Source: Ipomoea triloba
Taxonomy: Eukaryota > Streptophyta > Magnoliopsida > Solanales > Convolvulaceae
Reading direction: 5' to 3'
Length of the DNA stretch: 64,000 bases
NCBI RefSeq assembly: GCF_003576645.1
Contig: NC_044919.1
Coordinates: forward strand, 35,935,562-35,999,561
Shown here: in pieces, positions 11,420-22,138 of the stretch
Layout: each line of letters opens with the position of its first letter
Position numbering within the stretch: the stretch's first letter is position 1
Notes under the pieces: generated by a model
What the model was told of the DNA's origin: nothing
Databases searched by the model: none
What the model saw: the letters and a program-made list of their open reading frames with translations, nothing else
Program-made: the position numbers and the translations under genes

Positions 11420-11813
11420 TGTAAGATTTTCCCTAATAATATATATATTATATATTATATATTAGGGCCTTAATTAAGTGGTGCAAGTTAACTAGGTTTA
11501 TTAAATGGTTTGGTTGGATTAAACAACTAGTAGTTGTATTCAACCAAACTCTGTGCCTATATAAATCTGTATTGATGGGATACAGGATAAGCATTGTATA
11601 GCACATACAGTTCACGGTACTCATACTGCTCAGTAGACACTAGTACACCATCTAGGGTTCTGAGTCAAGTATGAGACAAATATGGCTGACGGTCTACCGT
11701 TCAAGAGGCATTACATCAACTGTGGCTGGAGATCAATACGGCTTCTGCTTCCGCTACTACGAATCAGGTTTCTCGTATACTATTCTGTTTAGTTAGATTA
11801 TTTATATCTAACA
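11420..11813 (+). repeat. 3' LTR
   Basis: It starts tgtaagattttccc, ends atatctaaca and is followed by the target duplication taatg. It has the 26 bp that the 5' LTR lacks. The TATA box tatataaat is at 11558-11566. Confidence 0.92.
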
Positions 11814-11818
11814 TAATG

Positions 11819-13459
11819 AACCCGTTTATACGAATTAATGAAAAAATGGCACTTTATCGAATTGCCGAGGATGTAATGCAATTTTTTTTTTTTAAATGAG
11901 ACTAAATATGACAATAACACACTAAACAAATATTAAAAGTAAAATTGTTTTTTAAAATATAAATATTTTAAAAAATTAGTTACATTATTTTGATCCCCCA
12001 AAATTCATGTTAACTTTGATAGATGCATTGCAACTTGCAAGTCTTTAGTCTTTAGTTGTCATTATTGTGAGCTATCTCAGTCATTAATCAATTTTTATGA
12101 GATGTTATTCCACCACAAATTATAAGTTTGCTCCGTCAACGACTAAGAATATATAACGGTGTACAACATTGAATGAATCCTTTAATTTCTTCTCTATTTA
12201 CTAGTCTCACCATCACTTGTATTTTTTTTCTCCTTTTGTCACTTATCACGTTTTTTTCTTTGTTTGGAGGACAAGGAAATCCGTATCCACTAATTGTGAG
12301 GGTGTAGATGAAAATCAAACATGTGACCATCAAGTATAAAAATCATATTCAATTTACTATTTCCACCTAAAAAAAATTACATTTCATTTCAACAATGTTC
12401 AATATATATCATGCATGTGTTCAAGTAGATGGAACATAATTCTCATATTTAAAGGTCATGACTATTATTCTTGTCAACACACTCTTAGTTAAGCCCGTTG
12501 TATAGTACTACAAGGTTTTCCAAATGTGATTTACCTCTCATGCATGGTTTGGAAGTTATTAGACATGAATGAAGTTCCTTGAAAGGTGGTCAAGTGAGTG
12601 TATGTAACATATATAATTCTTAGTATCTGGAAGAGTTTGATTCATGTTGGCATACCTTCTTGGTCAAGTATGTCGTATAAGACTTTTTAGTGTGATTTAC
12701 CTATTTTAAGTGATTCATAAGTTATTATACATTTATCTTTTGATGTGACATCATGTGATCAATATATTTTTTTTTAACCTGATTATTAAGTATTTTTTAA
12801 AAAAAAATCATGATGACTTCTATTAGTTTGTGAACAATCCGTGAATATATATAAAAGAATATTATTATCATGTTAAGATATAAATATTAGAAGGTGAATT
12901 CTAAAGGAGTAATAACAAATTTCTAGTTGTGTTCACTACTCTTCAGACAATCAGACAGAGGAGTCCTAGTCAACTCAAGTAGAGCCTATCTTCTCGTGTA
13001 TATTAACATTCCATTTATTTAACTTTTTATACTTTTTTTTTTATAATTATATTCAAAATTTTTACATTTGTAAATTTAATATCAAATTTATGTATTTTAA
13101 TAATCTACTCTATTATATTTTAAAGTTGAGTTTTGAAAGATTTATTTATCGAATTGGTCAACATTATTCTCTTTTTTTTATTATTAAAAAAATGATATTA
13201 TCTTTTAATTCTAAAAAATATTTAGTTATTTTAATTTATTTACTTAGCTTAGTATTATCAATAAATCATGTTTATTCATTTAGTATTATTTGTTTTAGCT
13301 GTTTTTTGCTATCGATCCTTTTTTTTTTTATATCATCATTATCATATAGTGTATATATCTATTTATTAATTAGGGTTACAATGTTACATATTATATTTTA
13401 TGTAATTATATTCATAAAAATAAATAACAAGGCATACTGATGTTATGATTACATATTTT
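11819..13459. other. Rest of block A upstream tract, no gene seen
   Basis: AT-rich. The first part (to about 12370) matches 32660-33330 and 20100-20520. The stretch near 13310-13440 matches 21750-21860. Short open frames such as 13090-13440 are low-complexity TTT/ATT-rich translations without family features. Confidence 0.6.
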
Positions 13460-13472
13460 ATATTATGCAATT

Positions 13473-13643
13473 GTGCCAAAGGCTTTGTGGTCAAGCGGCA
13501 TGATGAAGTGATTCTCCCAAGTGGGAGGTTATGGGTTTGAGCCTTAGTGGGGGCAATGTTGACTTTGTTGGGCTTCAGTATTTTGAGAAAGTACATGGAC
13601 AGATACTACATGTAACAGGGTCAATAGTATTCGATCAAAAAAA
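13473..13643 (+). mobile_element. tRNA-derived SINE
   Basis: The left part holds an RNA polymerase III A box (tggtcaagcgg, 13488-13498) and a B box (gggtttgagcc, 13533-13543) at tRNA-like spacing. The element ends in an A-rich tail after tcgatc. A perfect 13-bp target duplication, atattatgcaatt, flanks it (13460-13472 and 13644-13656). The empty site is visible in block C at about 21879-21895, where the 13-mer occurs once in the same context. Confidence 0.88.
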
Positions 13644-13673
13644 ATATTATGCAATTATATTTATCTAAAAATT

Positions 13674-13753
13674 AACTTAGTATATTCATGTAAAATATAC
13701 CCATAATAATCATAACTTAGTATATTCATGTAAAATATACCCATAATAATCAT
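13674..13753. repeat. Exact 40-bp tandem duplication
   Basis: aacttagtatattcatgtaa begins at 13674 and again at 13714. Block C (near 21910) has a single copy. A second short duplication (21 bp, tcaattttaccctaaatag) lies about 130 bp further on. Confidence 0.85.
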
Positions 13754-14137
13754 GTATATGACAAAAACACGGATCCTTGTTTGTGAAACAGGTTGAATTG
13801 TAGCTAGATAACTGAGTGTGTAAATATCATAATTTCAGTTATACGTATTATAATATTTACCATTAGTAATAATCAATTTTACCCTAAATAGTATCAATTT
13901 TACCCTAAATAGTATCACAAATTTATAAGTATTACAACAGCTATCATATCTAACAATTTATTTTTAATTCAAATTGGTATTAAATTTTTCTACCTTAAAT
14001 ATTACAATATCTTTCTTAAGTATCCTCATATGTACGTATTACAATATTTACACTAGAATTACACTTTACAAATATCACAATTTCAGTTATAAGAATTACA
14101 CTTTACAAGTATTTTTGATAATGATAAATATTATTAA

Positions 14138-14573
14138 GGAAAAGGAATAACACTATTGAAAGATTAAGGAATGAGGAAGGGATATGGAAATTCAAAGGCC
14201 CAGACCTTCATGCTCTCATGATAGGATATTTCCAGAATTTGTTTTCTTCTACTGCTGGAAGTCTGGAACCGGTTTTGGGGTGTGTGAGCAATTGTATCTC
14301 TGAAGCTCAGAATGCAAGTCTACTTTCTCCTATTAGCCCTAAGCAAGTTAAAATGCACCCAGATAAATCTCCCGGTTTCGATATGGGATATTGGAAAATC
14401 ATTAGGATTGAAAATTATTAGAGATATTTTCAATGAGAGGGATGCAAATCTTATTCTAAGTATTCCATTACCTGTGAGGAACAGGTAAGATAAGCTGATT
14501 TTGTTTCCAGAAGAGAGGGGATTTTCAAAGTGAAGTCCTGTTACAAATCCTTGATGGGGGAGTTGAATGATAA

Positions 14574-14605
<32 letters not shown>
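14138..14605 (+). mobile_element. Internally deleted LINE fragment with poly(A)
   Basis: The plus-strand translation gives RKRNNTIERLRNEEGIWK, then GYFQNLFSS and MHPDKSPG, which are the linker and start of a plant L1-type reverse transcriptase. It then jumps to NRQDKLI and KVKSCYKSL, which belong to the region after the RT. It ends in a run of about 27 A (14578-14605). The catalytic RT core is missing and frames are broken, so it is a dead remnant. Confidence 0.8.
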
Positions 14606-14607
<2 letters not shown>

Positions 14608-15080
14608 CAGATTAGCTAAATAACAATGGTTCTTAGCACGCGTTATAAACAAGTTTATATAAACCGGTTTGTATAAATGGGTTAACATGATAACATTAAT
14701 GGGTTAAATGAATTGTTAATATCTTTGATGGATTCAACGAAATATAACAGGTCCTTAAAGGATCAACCCGTCACTAATCCCTTATTTTTGTGTTTAGTTT
14801 CGTGTTGATAATTACCAAGCTTAGTGCTTTGTAAAAGCCTTATTGTAGTAGTAATTAAAATGAATGCGTAATTGGCTGAAAATTAAAATATGTAAACTCA
14901 TTGTAGTATTACAAAAGACTTGCACAACATAGGCAAACGATAGGTTTACAGTTACACTGTTACATAATTATGATAATCACACTATGTTACATGATAAATT
15001 ACAAGGGACTAGCTAGAAGATACACTAAATCATAAACCTCAATATGCATAGATTCCTAACAGTAGAGAACATCAGAAATA
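14606..15080. other. 3' flank of RLP-2, no gene seen
   Basis: AT-rich spacer. The last ~240 bp resemble the DNA downstream of RLP-3 (23990-24240), for example near agtaattaaaatgaatgcgt, so the duplication includes some 3' flank. Confidence 0.6.
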
Positions 15081-17915
15081 TTATACCCTCAGTGCATGTG
15101 CCCATACTAAAACAGACTTCAACTTGTCATCTAAAAATTGAAAATAAACAATCCTCCAAGGTCTCACAAGAAACAAAGAACCACAGACCGCCCAAAAGCC
15201 CACTGCAAACCCTATAGCCATGCTAACATAAAACCAATCCACTTCAGAACTATCATCTCCTTTATTTTCACTTTTTGGAATTTTGCCATCGTCAACACTA
15301 CAACTTTGTGAGAGCGGAGGCCCACAGAGGTTGTTGCCAATGTAGCATGAAGCATTAAAACCTTGAAGTTGAGTACCCGAAGGTATCTTCCCAGAAAGAT
15401 TGTTGTATGACAAGTCCAAAACTGCTAGAGTGGACATACTCGAGAAGCTAGAGGGAATTTTCCCTGAAAGTTGATTTCTTGAAAGATCAAGAGATTCTAA
15501 GACTCTCATGTTTCCCATCTCCATGGGGATATTTCCTCTCAAGTTATTTCTTGATAAGTTTAAGGATCTCAATTTTACAAGATTGACAATTTCAATTGGA
15601 ATGTCCCCAGAAAAATTATTACTTGAAAGATCCATGCCTGCAAACAACATCAGAATGATTGTGTAAAACTCATACTCTAGCCCTTTGGTCGTCACTATAG
15701 CACTTTCACCATATCCCCCTCCATAAGATGAATAACTCATTTCAAAATCTCCATCTTGAAATGCCTCTTCATTGATCATTGCAGTGAGATTTTTAAGACA
15801 CCAAGGAATCACACCAGAGAAGTTATTATTGGAAAGATCTAAAATGCGAACTGATTTAAGATGGAAAAATTCTAGAGGCAATTCACCATAAAACTTATTT
15901 GATCGGAGTCTAAAAAATGTCAAATGTAAAAGTCTAGTCCCCAACCATCTTGGAATCTTTCCTGTGAATCCATTTTCAGCCAAATCAATTTTCAACAAAC
16001 GGGTGCAATTTTGCAATGATGGAGGTATAGGGCCCAAAAGCATGTTCTTGTGCATATCCAAAGATTCCAACTGATCCAAAAGCCCAATGGAATTTGGGAT
16101 GCTTCCAATCAGTTGGTTATTGCCCATATTTATGACTTTTAACTGTGGCCAGTGCATCCAACAATTGGGAATTTCTCCAAATAATCGATTTCCTCCCAAA
16201 TGAAGTATTTTAAGCTTATATGGTACATTTTTAGCATGACATAAGAAGTTAGACACTTCGTCTGAAAAGGAATTATTTGACAAGTCTAACTCTGTTGTAC
16301 TGCTAGAGATACGAGGTAAGGGGCCATTAAACTGGTTAGAGCCCAAGTACACAAGTGCATATCCAAATGATTTGGATACTGAGATACTTTGAATTTTACC
16401 TTGCAACTGGTTGTGTGAAAGATTAAGGAAACTAAACTGAAAAGATCTCCAAAACCAACTTGGAACCTCACTTTGCATTCCGGCATTAGATATGTCCAAC
16501 TCGACAATACTATGTTGATATCGTAACCAAGTAGGAAATTGAGGACCCAAGTTCCAACCGCTTAGATAAAGCTCACGAAGTTGGAAGGGAGGTATCCAAT
16601 TTAGACTAACATTCAAAGTTAATCTATTTCCAGATGCTTGTAAATGCCCCAACTTGGTAAGATTAACAAAGTGATTTTCCGTCACTATGCCTTCTAACAT
16701 GTTATCCCCAATGTCAAGAGTTTCTAACATTGGAAATGAATATCCTAAATTCTCTGGAAGTCGTCCATATAACTGGTTGCTATAAAGTCTAAGTGTTTGC
16801 AGCTTGTTGAGTTTTCCAATTGGCTTTGGTATCTCCCCCGTGAACATATTTGAAGAGAGATCAAGATAAAACAAAGAAGTCAAGTTCCAAAGACTATTGG
16901 GAAGATGGCCATGGAATTGGTTTTTAGAGATCTCAAGAATGATAAGGGATGTCAAATTCCAAAGACCATTGAGAAGATGGCCATGGAATTGATTATCAGT
17001 GATTTGAAGACCGCTAAGGGATGTCAAATTCCAAAGACTATTGGGAAGATGGCCATGAAATTCATTTCCAGAGATGTCAAGAGTTCTAAGGGATGTCAAA
17101 TTCCAAGGATCATCAGGAAACGGACTTTGAAAACCACAATTAGTTAGTTGAAGTGAAATAAAGCTATCAAGATTGAATATCCATTTAAAAATGACAGTGT
17201 TGAATTCATTACTTCCAAGATCAAGGACTTGAAGTGAAGATTTGTTATGGCCAAGTGGATCTGATAATTTTGAAATATCACATTCACGTAAATAAAGCTC
17301 ACGCAAGGAAGGAAGCATATTAATCACCTCTGCCAAATTATGTACCATGCTAAGATTAGCATAAGACAAGTCCAATACTTTTAAATTTGAGAGACTGGAT
17401 AGCCAATCAAGGCTGTCAGCTTTGAGATCATCGTCTCCCAAACGTAAAGTATGCAAATGTGAAAGGTTTCCAAGTTGATGGGGGATGATTCCTTCAAACC
17501 ATGTGCTAGATAGATCAATATATTGCAAATTTGCAAAAGATCCTATGAAATTCGGGATGTGAGACTCACCTAAATTGAGACCACTAAGATCGAGGTAACG
17601 TAATTGTTTCAGTTCAAGCAAACAAGAACTAAGTTTACCTCTCTGAAGATTAAACTCAAAAGTTGATAGATGGAGTTCAATGACATGACCGGTTACATTG
17701 TCACATACAACTCCTTCCCATTCAGTGCAACAATCGGCTCTATCAACCCAATTCCCTGGAAATTTTGAGTCCTCCTTGAAGCACAATAGCGCCTGTTTCT
17801 CCTCTTCCTTGCAAATCCCAGTAGTGTTGCTTCCGCTACAAATGCACAACCCAGTAACTACAAAGGTGAGGAAGGTGAGCAGGAAGTGATTGATTTGAGG
17901 CAAAGATGTCCCCAT
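15081..17915 (-). CDS. RLP-2: EIX/Cf-like LRR receptor-like protein, 944 aa
   Basis: Single-exon open gene. Signal peptide about residues 1-28, N-cap with ALLCFKED and CC.EWEGVVC (about 35-75), a long run of 24-residue LRRs, then an island domain with the RLP motif Y-x8-KG (Y735...K744-G745). Four more LRRs follow, then a Cys C-cap (SCYIGNNLCGPPL), an acidic spacer and a membrane helix at about 894-917 with GFAVG (a GxxxG motif). The 27-residue tail contains YFQF, which fits the YxxPhi endocytosis signal described for tomato LeEIX receptors. There is no kinase domain, so signalling would need a partner such as SOBIR1. The Tyr six residues after the island Lys is Phe here. The ATG has a signal peptide right behind it and matches the paralogue starts. 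The ligand is unknown. Confidence 0.95.
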   Translation of the reverse strand: MGTSLPQINHFLLTFLTFVVTGLCICSGSNTTGICKEEEKQALLCFKEDSKFPGNWVDRADCCTEWEGVVCDNVTGHVIELHLSTFEFNLQRGKLSSCLLELKQLRYLDLSGLNLGESHIPNFIGSFANLQYIDLSSTWFEGIIPHQLGNLSHLHTLRLGDDDLKADSLDWLSSLSNLKVLDLSYANLSMVHNLAEVINMLPSLRELYLRECDISKLSDPLGHNKSSLQVLDLGSNEFNTVIFKWIFNLDSFISLQLTNCGFQSPFPDDPWNLTSLRTLDISGNEFHGHLPNSLWNLTSLSGLQITDNQFHGHLLNGLWNLTSLIILEISKNQFHGHLPNSLWNLTSLFYLDLSSNMFTGEIPKPIGKLNKLQTLRLYSNQLYGRLPENLGYSFPMLETLDIGDNMLEGIVTENHFVNLTKLGHLQASGNRLTLNVSLNWIPPFQLRELYLSGWNLGPQFPTWLRYQHSIVELDISNAGMQSEVPSWFWRSFQFSFLNLSHNQLQGKIQSISVSKSFGYALVYLGSNQFNGPLPRISSSTTELDLSNNSFSDEVSNFLCHAKNVPYKLKILHLGGNRLFGEIPNCWMHWPQLKVINMGNNQLIGSIPNSIGLLDQLESLDMHKNMLLGPIPPSLQNCTRLLKIDLAENGFTGKIPRWLGTRLLHLTFFRLRSNKFYGELPLEFFHLKSVRILDLSNNNFSGVIPWCLKNLTAMINEEAFQDGDFEMSYSSYGGGYGESAIVTTKGLEYEFYTIILMLFAGMDLSSNNFSGDIPIEIVNLVKLRSLNLSRNNLRGNIPMEMGNMRVLESLDLSRNQLSGKIPSSFSSMSTLAVLDLSYNNLSGKIPSGTQLQGFNASCYIGNNLCGPPLSQSCSVDDGKIPKSENKGDDSSEVDWFYVSMAIGFAVGFWAVCGSLFLVRPWRIVYFQFLDDKLKSVLVWAHALRV
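16877..17105 (-). repeat. Three tandem 72-bp LRR units inside RLP-2
   Basis: atggccatg recurs at 16905, 16977 and 17049, spaced exactly 72 bp. The encoded units share NQFHGHL and LWNLTSL. This amplification involves a different LRR from the one amplified in RLP-1. Confidence 0.85.
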
Positions 17916-17984
17916 GATGAGAAAACTTTGAATAGTTTCAAAAGGGGAAATATATGTTTAGTTGGTTCGTTTTACCTTGAATGA

Positions 17985-18000
17985 TAATTGTATATATACA
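17985..18000 (-). promoter_or_regulatory. TATA-type core promoter of RLP-2
   Basis: tatatataca lies about 75 bp upstream of the ATG, next to gataattg, the same layout as at the other RLPs. Confidence 0.5.
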
Positions 18001-18428
18001 CATGCTACCACATTAGTCGTCAACACCGATTAGGTTGCAATATTTTCCTGGAAGCATCGCTGAAAATGATTTTAAAAAATGGACTATTTGGCTCACAACG
18101 CGTTTTAATTAACTCGTCTTATTTTTATTCAAAATCTTTGTTATATCATCAATACAAAACAAAAATGCCACTGTAATCTGTAGGACGAGAGTAAGTGTTA
18201 ATATTCTACCACAATTTGTAAGTTTTCTCCGCCAACAATTAAAGACAAAAAGACTTGCAAGTCAATATCATAGTGGTGGTCCGTTTGCAATAAATTGCAA
18301 AGTCTCAATACCCAAAATACATGTTAACAATGATACCATCATTGCAAGTCTTTAGTCTTTAGTCTATTCACCAATTTTTTGGGGAACATCTTCCACCACA
18401 AATTTTAATAGGAAGAATCCTTACACTT

Positions 18429-19909
18429 TGATGAGTGTAGTTTTCGTGGTGGATGGAAAGGAATAGGTGTTAAAACGGAAAGATTTCCGAGTATCGTTCT
18501 CAAAGGATGGCAAGGAGGGAATTCAAGCGGTAAGGGGATTAAGCACAAGAGTGTTTAGTGTTCGAAAGCTAACCCAAACATAGTAAGAAAGGTGCATGAA
18601 ACATAATGAAAATAAGGGACAAACAATGGAAACAATCAATTGGAAATGAGGATTTGGACCTTGCAACTCATATAGGTATCCTTGATTTCCTAAGATACTA
18701 GGCTAGCAACACTTAGATAATGAAAATGAGGCAAGACAACTATGCCAACGCCACTCTTGTGGTCATTGGCCTATCATCTAGTCCATAGTCCCATTCTCAT
18801 GGCAACTAGGCTAGGTGAGGCAAATTATCGAACACATGGTGTGCTATTTGCCTTCCAATCCCCCTTTTCTCAAAGGTGGGAAGGAAACGTGCTAGGCTAG
18901 GCTAAGGAGTATCCCTACTCTCGTAGGTGAGACTCCTTCTCCAAACACCTCTCATATAGGTTGATCACCCCTACACAAGAGTCAAAGAAGATCACCATTC
19001 ACACAATCAAACTCATAGTCAAAGCAATTGCAAAACCTAATTAATCAATTCAAAGCTCAAGAACATCCATACAACATTGCTCAATCCAAATCCACAAAGA
19101 TCTATCTAATCATACTTGGAATTGAAATAGCAAAAGGTAAAAGTAATGACAAGAAATTAAAAGGAAGACTTAGCTAGGAATTGAAGGAAGAATTTGAACT
19201 TGAACTTGAAATTGAACTTTAATCTTGAACTTGAATGTAGATCATAATCTTGCAACAATGGAATTCTTCTCTAATTCTAATCTAAACTAAGAATTGCAAT
19301 GTGGAGTGAATTGGAATGTGGAGTGAATTGGGGGAGATCTCTCTAGGCTAATCCTAGAGAGAGAAATATTCTAAACTAATCTAAAACTGAAGTGTGAAGG
19401 ATCCCCTGCAAAATGGCTCAATTCCCCTTTTAAATCTCGCCCAACCGCCAATTTTCCGCGATGGACGCACGGGTGGACGCGCGTCCACGGGCGCGTCCAC
19501 TGCGATAAATGCGTCCAGACTTCAACTTTTGCAAGCGTTCTGATGGACGCCCGGGTGGACGCGCGCGTCCACTGCGCGTCCACAGCAGACTGTTGTTCTG
19601 CTGCCAAACTTCTGCAAGCATAATTTCGGACGCAGGCCTGGACGCATGGGTGGACGCGCGTCCACTGCAGTCCTGGCCTAATTTTGCTCCAACTTTGGTT
19701 CGTTCTTCACTTATCTGAAATGTTGTCATTTCCTGCCCTTTTTGCACATCTTTTACCTACAAAACAATTAGCCAAGCGTGGAACGGGGTCTAATGACAAA
19801 AACAAGCATTCTAAAGCAAATTAGGACTAAAACATTCATAAGGGCCGTGAATTATGCACTTAATGATCCACAAATAACCTTATAAAAGTGGTATCTTTTG
19901 CACTTATCA
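18429..19909. mobile_element. Solo LTR (1481 bp) with 5-bp target duplication
   Basis: The sequence begins tgatgagtg and ends cacttatca, a TG...CA element with short inverted termini, flanked on both sides by cactt (18424-18428 and 19910-19914). No internal coding region, PBS or second LTR is visible, so recombination to a solo LTR is the simplest reading. Blocks A and B have continuous DNA at the matching site (around 3440 and 31380). It carries a GC-rich palindromic segment. The family and strand are not known to me. Confidence 0.82.
19463..19670. repeat. Perfect GC palindromes in the solo LTR
   Basis: gtggacgcgcgtccac is a perfect 16-nt palindrome at 19473-19488 and 19650-19665. An 18-nt version, gtggacgcgcgcgtccac, is at 19555-19572. 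Half-sites (gcgcgtccac, tggacgc) lie between them, in a GC-rich island within AT-rich DNA. Confidence 0.9.
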
Positions 19910-19914
19910 CACTT

Positions 19915-21384
19915 ACATAAAAAAAAATAAAAATAAATCTTTCTTTGAATGACTATGTAAACCTGCAGACACTATTAGGTAAATTTTACTTTTGTGTAAA
20001 AAAATTTTAAGAGAGCATGTTGAAAAGATCACGGTCAATAAATTGCACTAGAAATACAGTTTGAGAAATGTTAATAAAAATCAAACTCGTAACTTTTAAA
20101 TACGAAAAATGATGCATGTTAACTTTTATCACCCAAAATTCATGTTAACTTTGATAGTTGCATTGCAACTTGCAAGGGCTTAGTCTTTAGTTGTCATTAT
20201 CCTGATGAGCTCTCTCAGTCATTAACCAATTTTTATGGAAATTTATTCCACCACGAATTGTAAGTTTGCTCTGTCAACAACTAAAGAATATATAGTGGTG
20301 TGAAACATTGAATAAATCCTTAATTTCTTCTCTCTTTACTAGTCTTACTTTTATCACCATCACTTGTGTCTTTTTCTCCTTTTGTCACTATCACTTTTTT
20401 TTTCTTTCTTTGGGTGACAAGGAAACCCGCATTCACTAATTGGGAGAGTGTTGATAAAAATCAAACATGTGACCATTAAGTACAAAAATAATGTTCAATT
20501 TACTATTGTCCACCCATTTTGAGACTCTTTTTTGTTTTTTCATTTCTTGTTGCTAGATGGGATATTTTTCAATTCATTGGATATAATTGTCCCACGATAT
20601 AATTATTTAGATTTTTACACCAATAAGCTAAATTTTGAAATACAAAAATTATAATTAATTTTGTAAAGCTAATTAGGTAAGTATTCATTATCAAGTCGTT
20701 AGTACCATCAATAATTGTATTATATATACGGAGTATTTAATACTCTATAACATTTTGCATTTATTATGTTTATAGTATTTTTTTTTTTTTTTTGGAGAAA
20801 GGGAGGAGCCTAGAGGCTCCAGAGATTAGTGAAATCTTGTAAACGAAACTCCCATCGCGTCATGATCGATCCATGAAAAATCCCAACCCCTCCGTAACAT
20901 TTTTCATTTATTATGTTTATAATATTGGTTTATTCATAAACCTAAACATTAATGTACATAAACACTACAATGAAAATATATTATATCTATTTCCATTTAC
21001 TTGGTATGTAGCAGGTTTGTAATGTCAATTATTCTATATGTTCATAAAAATAAAGTTTAATGTACATAAGTATTACACTACAAGCGCATCATGATTAATA
21101 TAGAGTAACATTTATCGTGTACTATTTTCATAATATTTATTTTATATGATAAACTTAATATATATAATAAACACTAAACTGTAGGCACATCATATATATT
21201 TCTATTCACTATTTAGTACGTTCATAATATTTCTTCTATATATTCATAAAAAATCAAAGTTTAATATACCTAAGCATTACACTATGGAAAAGATATTGTC
21301 TCCCAATCCTCCTTTTTGATAGTTGGAAAACAAATGAAAGTTGGAATGTAATGTAACAAAATTAAAAGAGTATGACTAAATTAA
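19915..21384. other. Upstream tract of duplicated block C, no gene seen
   Basis: AT-rich. It matches block B (31390-34080) and block A in order, and is interrupted by the small insertion near 20.8 kb. No coding frame with family features. Confidence 0.6.
20780..20896 (-). mobile_element. SINE-like insertion with long target duplication
   Basis: A poly(T) run is followed by ggagaaagggaggagcctag and unique GC-richer sequence, which is the reverse complement of an element with an A tail. The ~30-bp target sequence taacatttt.catttattatg to tttata.tatt occurs on both sides, slightly diverged. Block B has this sequence once (about 33550-33582). The size suggests a SINE or a truncated retrocopy. 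Confidence 0.7.
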
Positions 21385-21745
21385 ATGTGACAAAATATTT
21401 GTTACTTATAAGGGGATGCGTAATACTTTTGAGGACAAATGTAATATTTTTATATAATGTAAAAGTATTACTTTTTTCATAAAAGTATTATATTTTCATT
21501 TATAATAAGTAATGTTGCACTTATAAAGGAAAATATAATATTTTTGATAAAAATGCAATACTTTTACATCAAAATATAAAAGTATTACATTTTTCTTCAA
21601 AAATATTACATTTTCACATACAAGTAATAAACATTTTATTCATGTTTTAGTATTACATTTGTTAGTATAAGTATTATATTTTATCTTGACCTGATCCGTC
21701 TTACGAACAAAGATCCATGAGACGGTTTCACACAAGTTTGTCTCT
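21385..21745. mobile_element. Partial copy of the foldback MITE seen at 31.9 kb
   Basis: It shares words such as ttgttacttataagg, aaaagtattacattt and the right end gagacggt.tcacacaagttt with the element at 31882-32326. The left terminus is missing and the interior has diverged, so it is an older or truncated member. Confidence 0.65.
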
Positions 21746-22138
21746 TTTCTATTTTTTTTTTCTATCATCATTATCATATATTGTATATATCTATTTATTA
21801 ATTATGGTTACATATTATATTTTATGTATTTATATTCATAAAAAAAAAACTAAGCAAAATGATGTTATGATTACATATTTTATATTATGCAATTATATTT
21901 ATTTGAAAATTAACTTAGTATATTCATGTAAAATCTACCCATAATAATCATGTATTATTAATGACAAAAACTTGTATGAGATCATCTCAATGATCCTTTC
22001 ATGAGACAAGTTGGATTGTACATAACAGAGTGTATAAGTATCATAATTTCAGTTATAAGTATTACAATATTTATCATTAGTAATAATCAATTTTACTCTA
22101 AATAGTATCAGAATTTCAGATATAAGTATTAATTTGCC

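Larger units (their letters stand above)
4453..11813 (+). mobile_element. Non-coding LTR retrotransposon (LARD-like, Copia-type signals)
   Basis: A complete 7361-bp element. Its LTRs are TG...CA, the 5-bp target duplication taatg flanks it (4448-4452 and 11814-11818), a primer-binding site tggtatcagag lies just after the 5' LTR, and a purine tract gtgggagaa abuts the 3' LTR. The two LTRs align over 368 bp with about 8 substitutions counted by eye (about 2%), so the insertion is young. The internal 6.6 kb shows no gag, protease, integrase or RT, so it must have moved with proteins from another element. It splits duplicated block A; matching DNA resumes at 11819 (cccgtttatacgaattaatg) as in block B at 32660. 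Orientation follows PBS and PPT. LARD is a class label; I do not recognise the family. Confidence 0.9.

Noticed and set aside
13480..13545. tRNA gene
   Set aside because: The A and B boxes are present, but no acceptor stem or anticodon arm can be drawn, and the unit has an A tail and target duplication, so it is a SINE.
19430..19747. Overlapping open frames on both strands in the solo LTR
   Set aside because: They follow the GC-rich palindromes and carry no protein signature.
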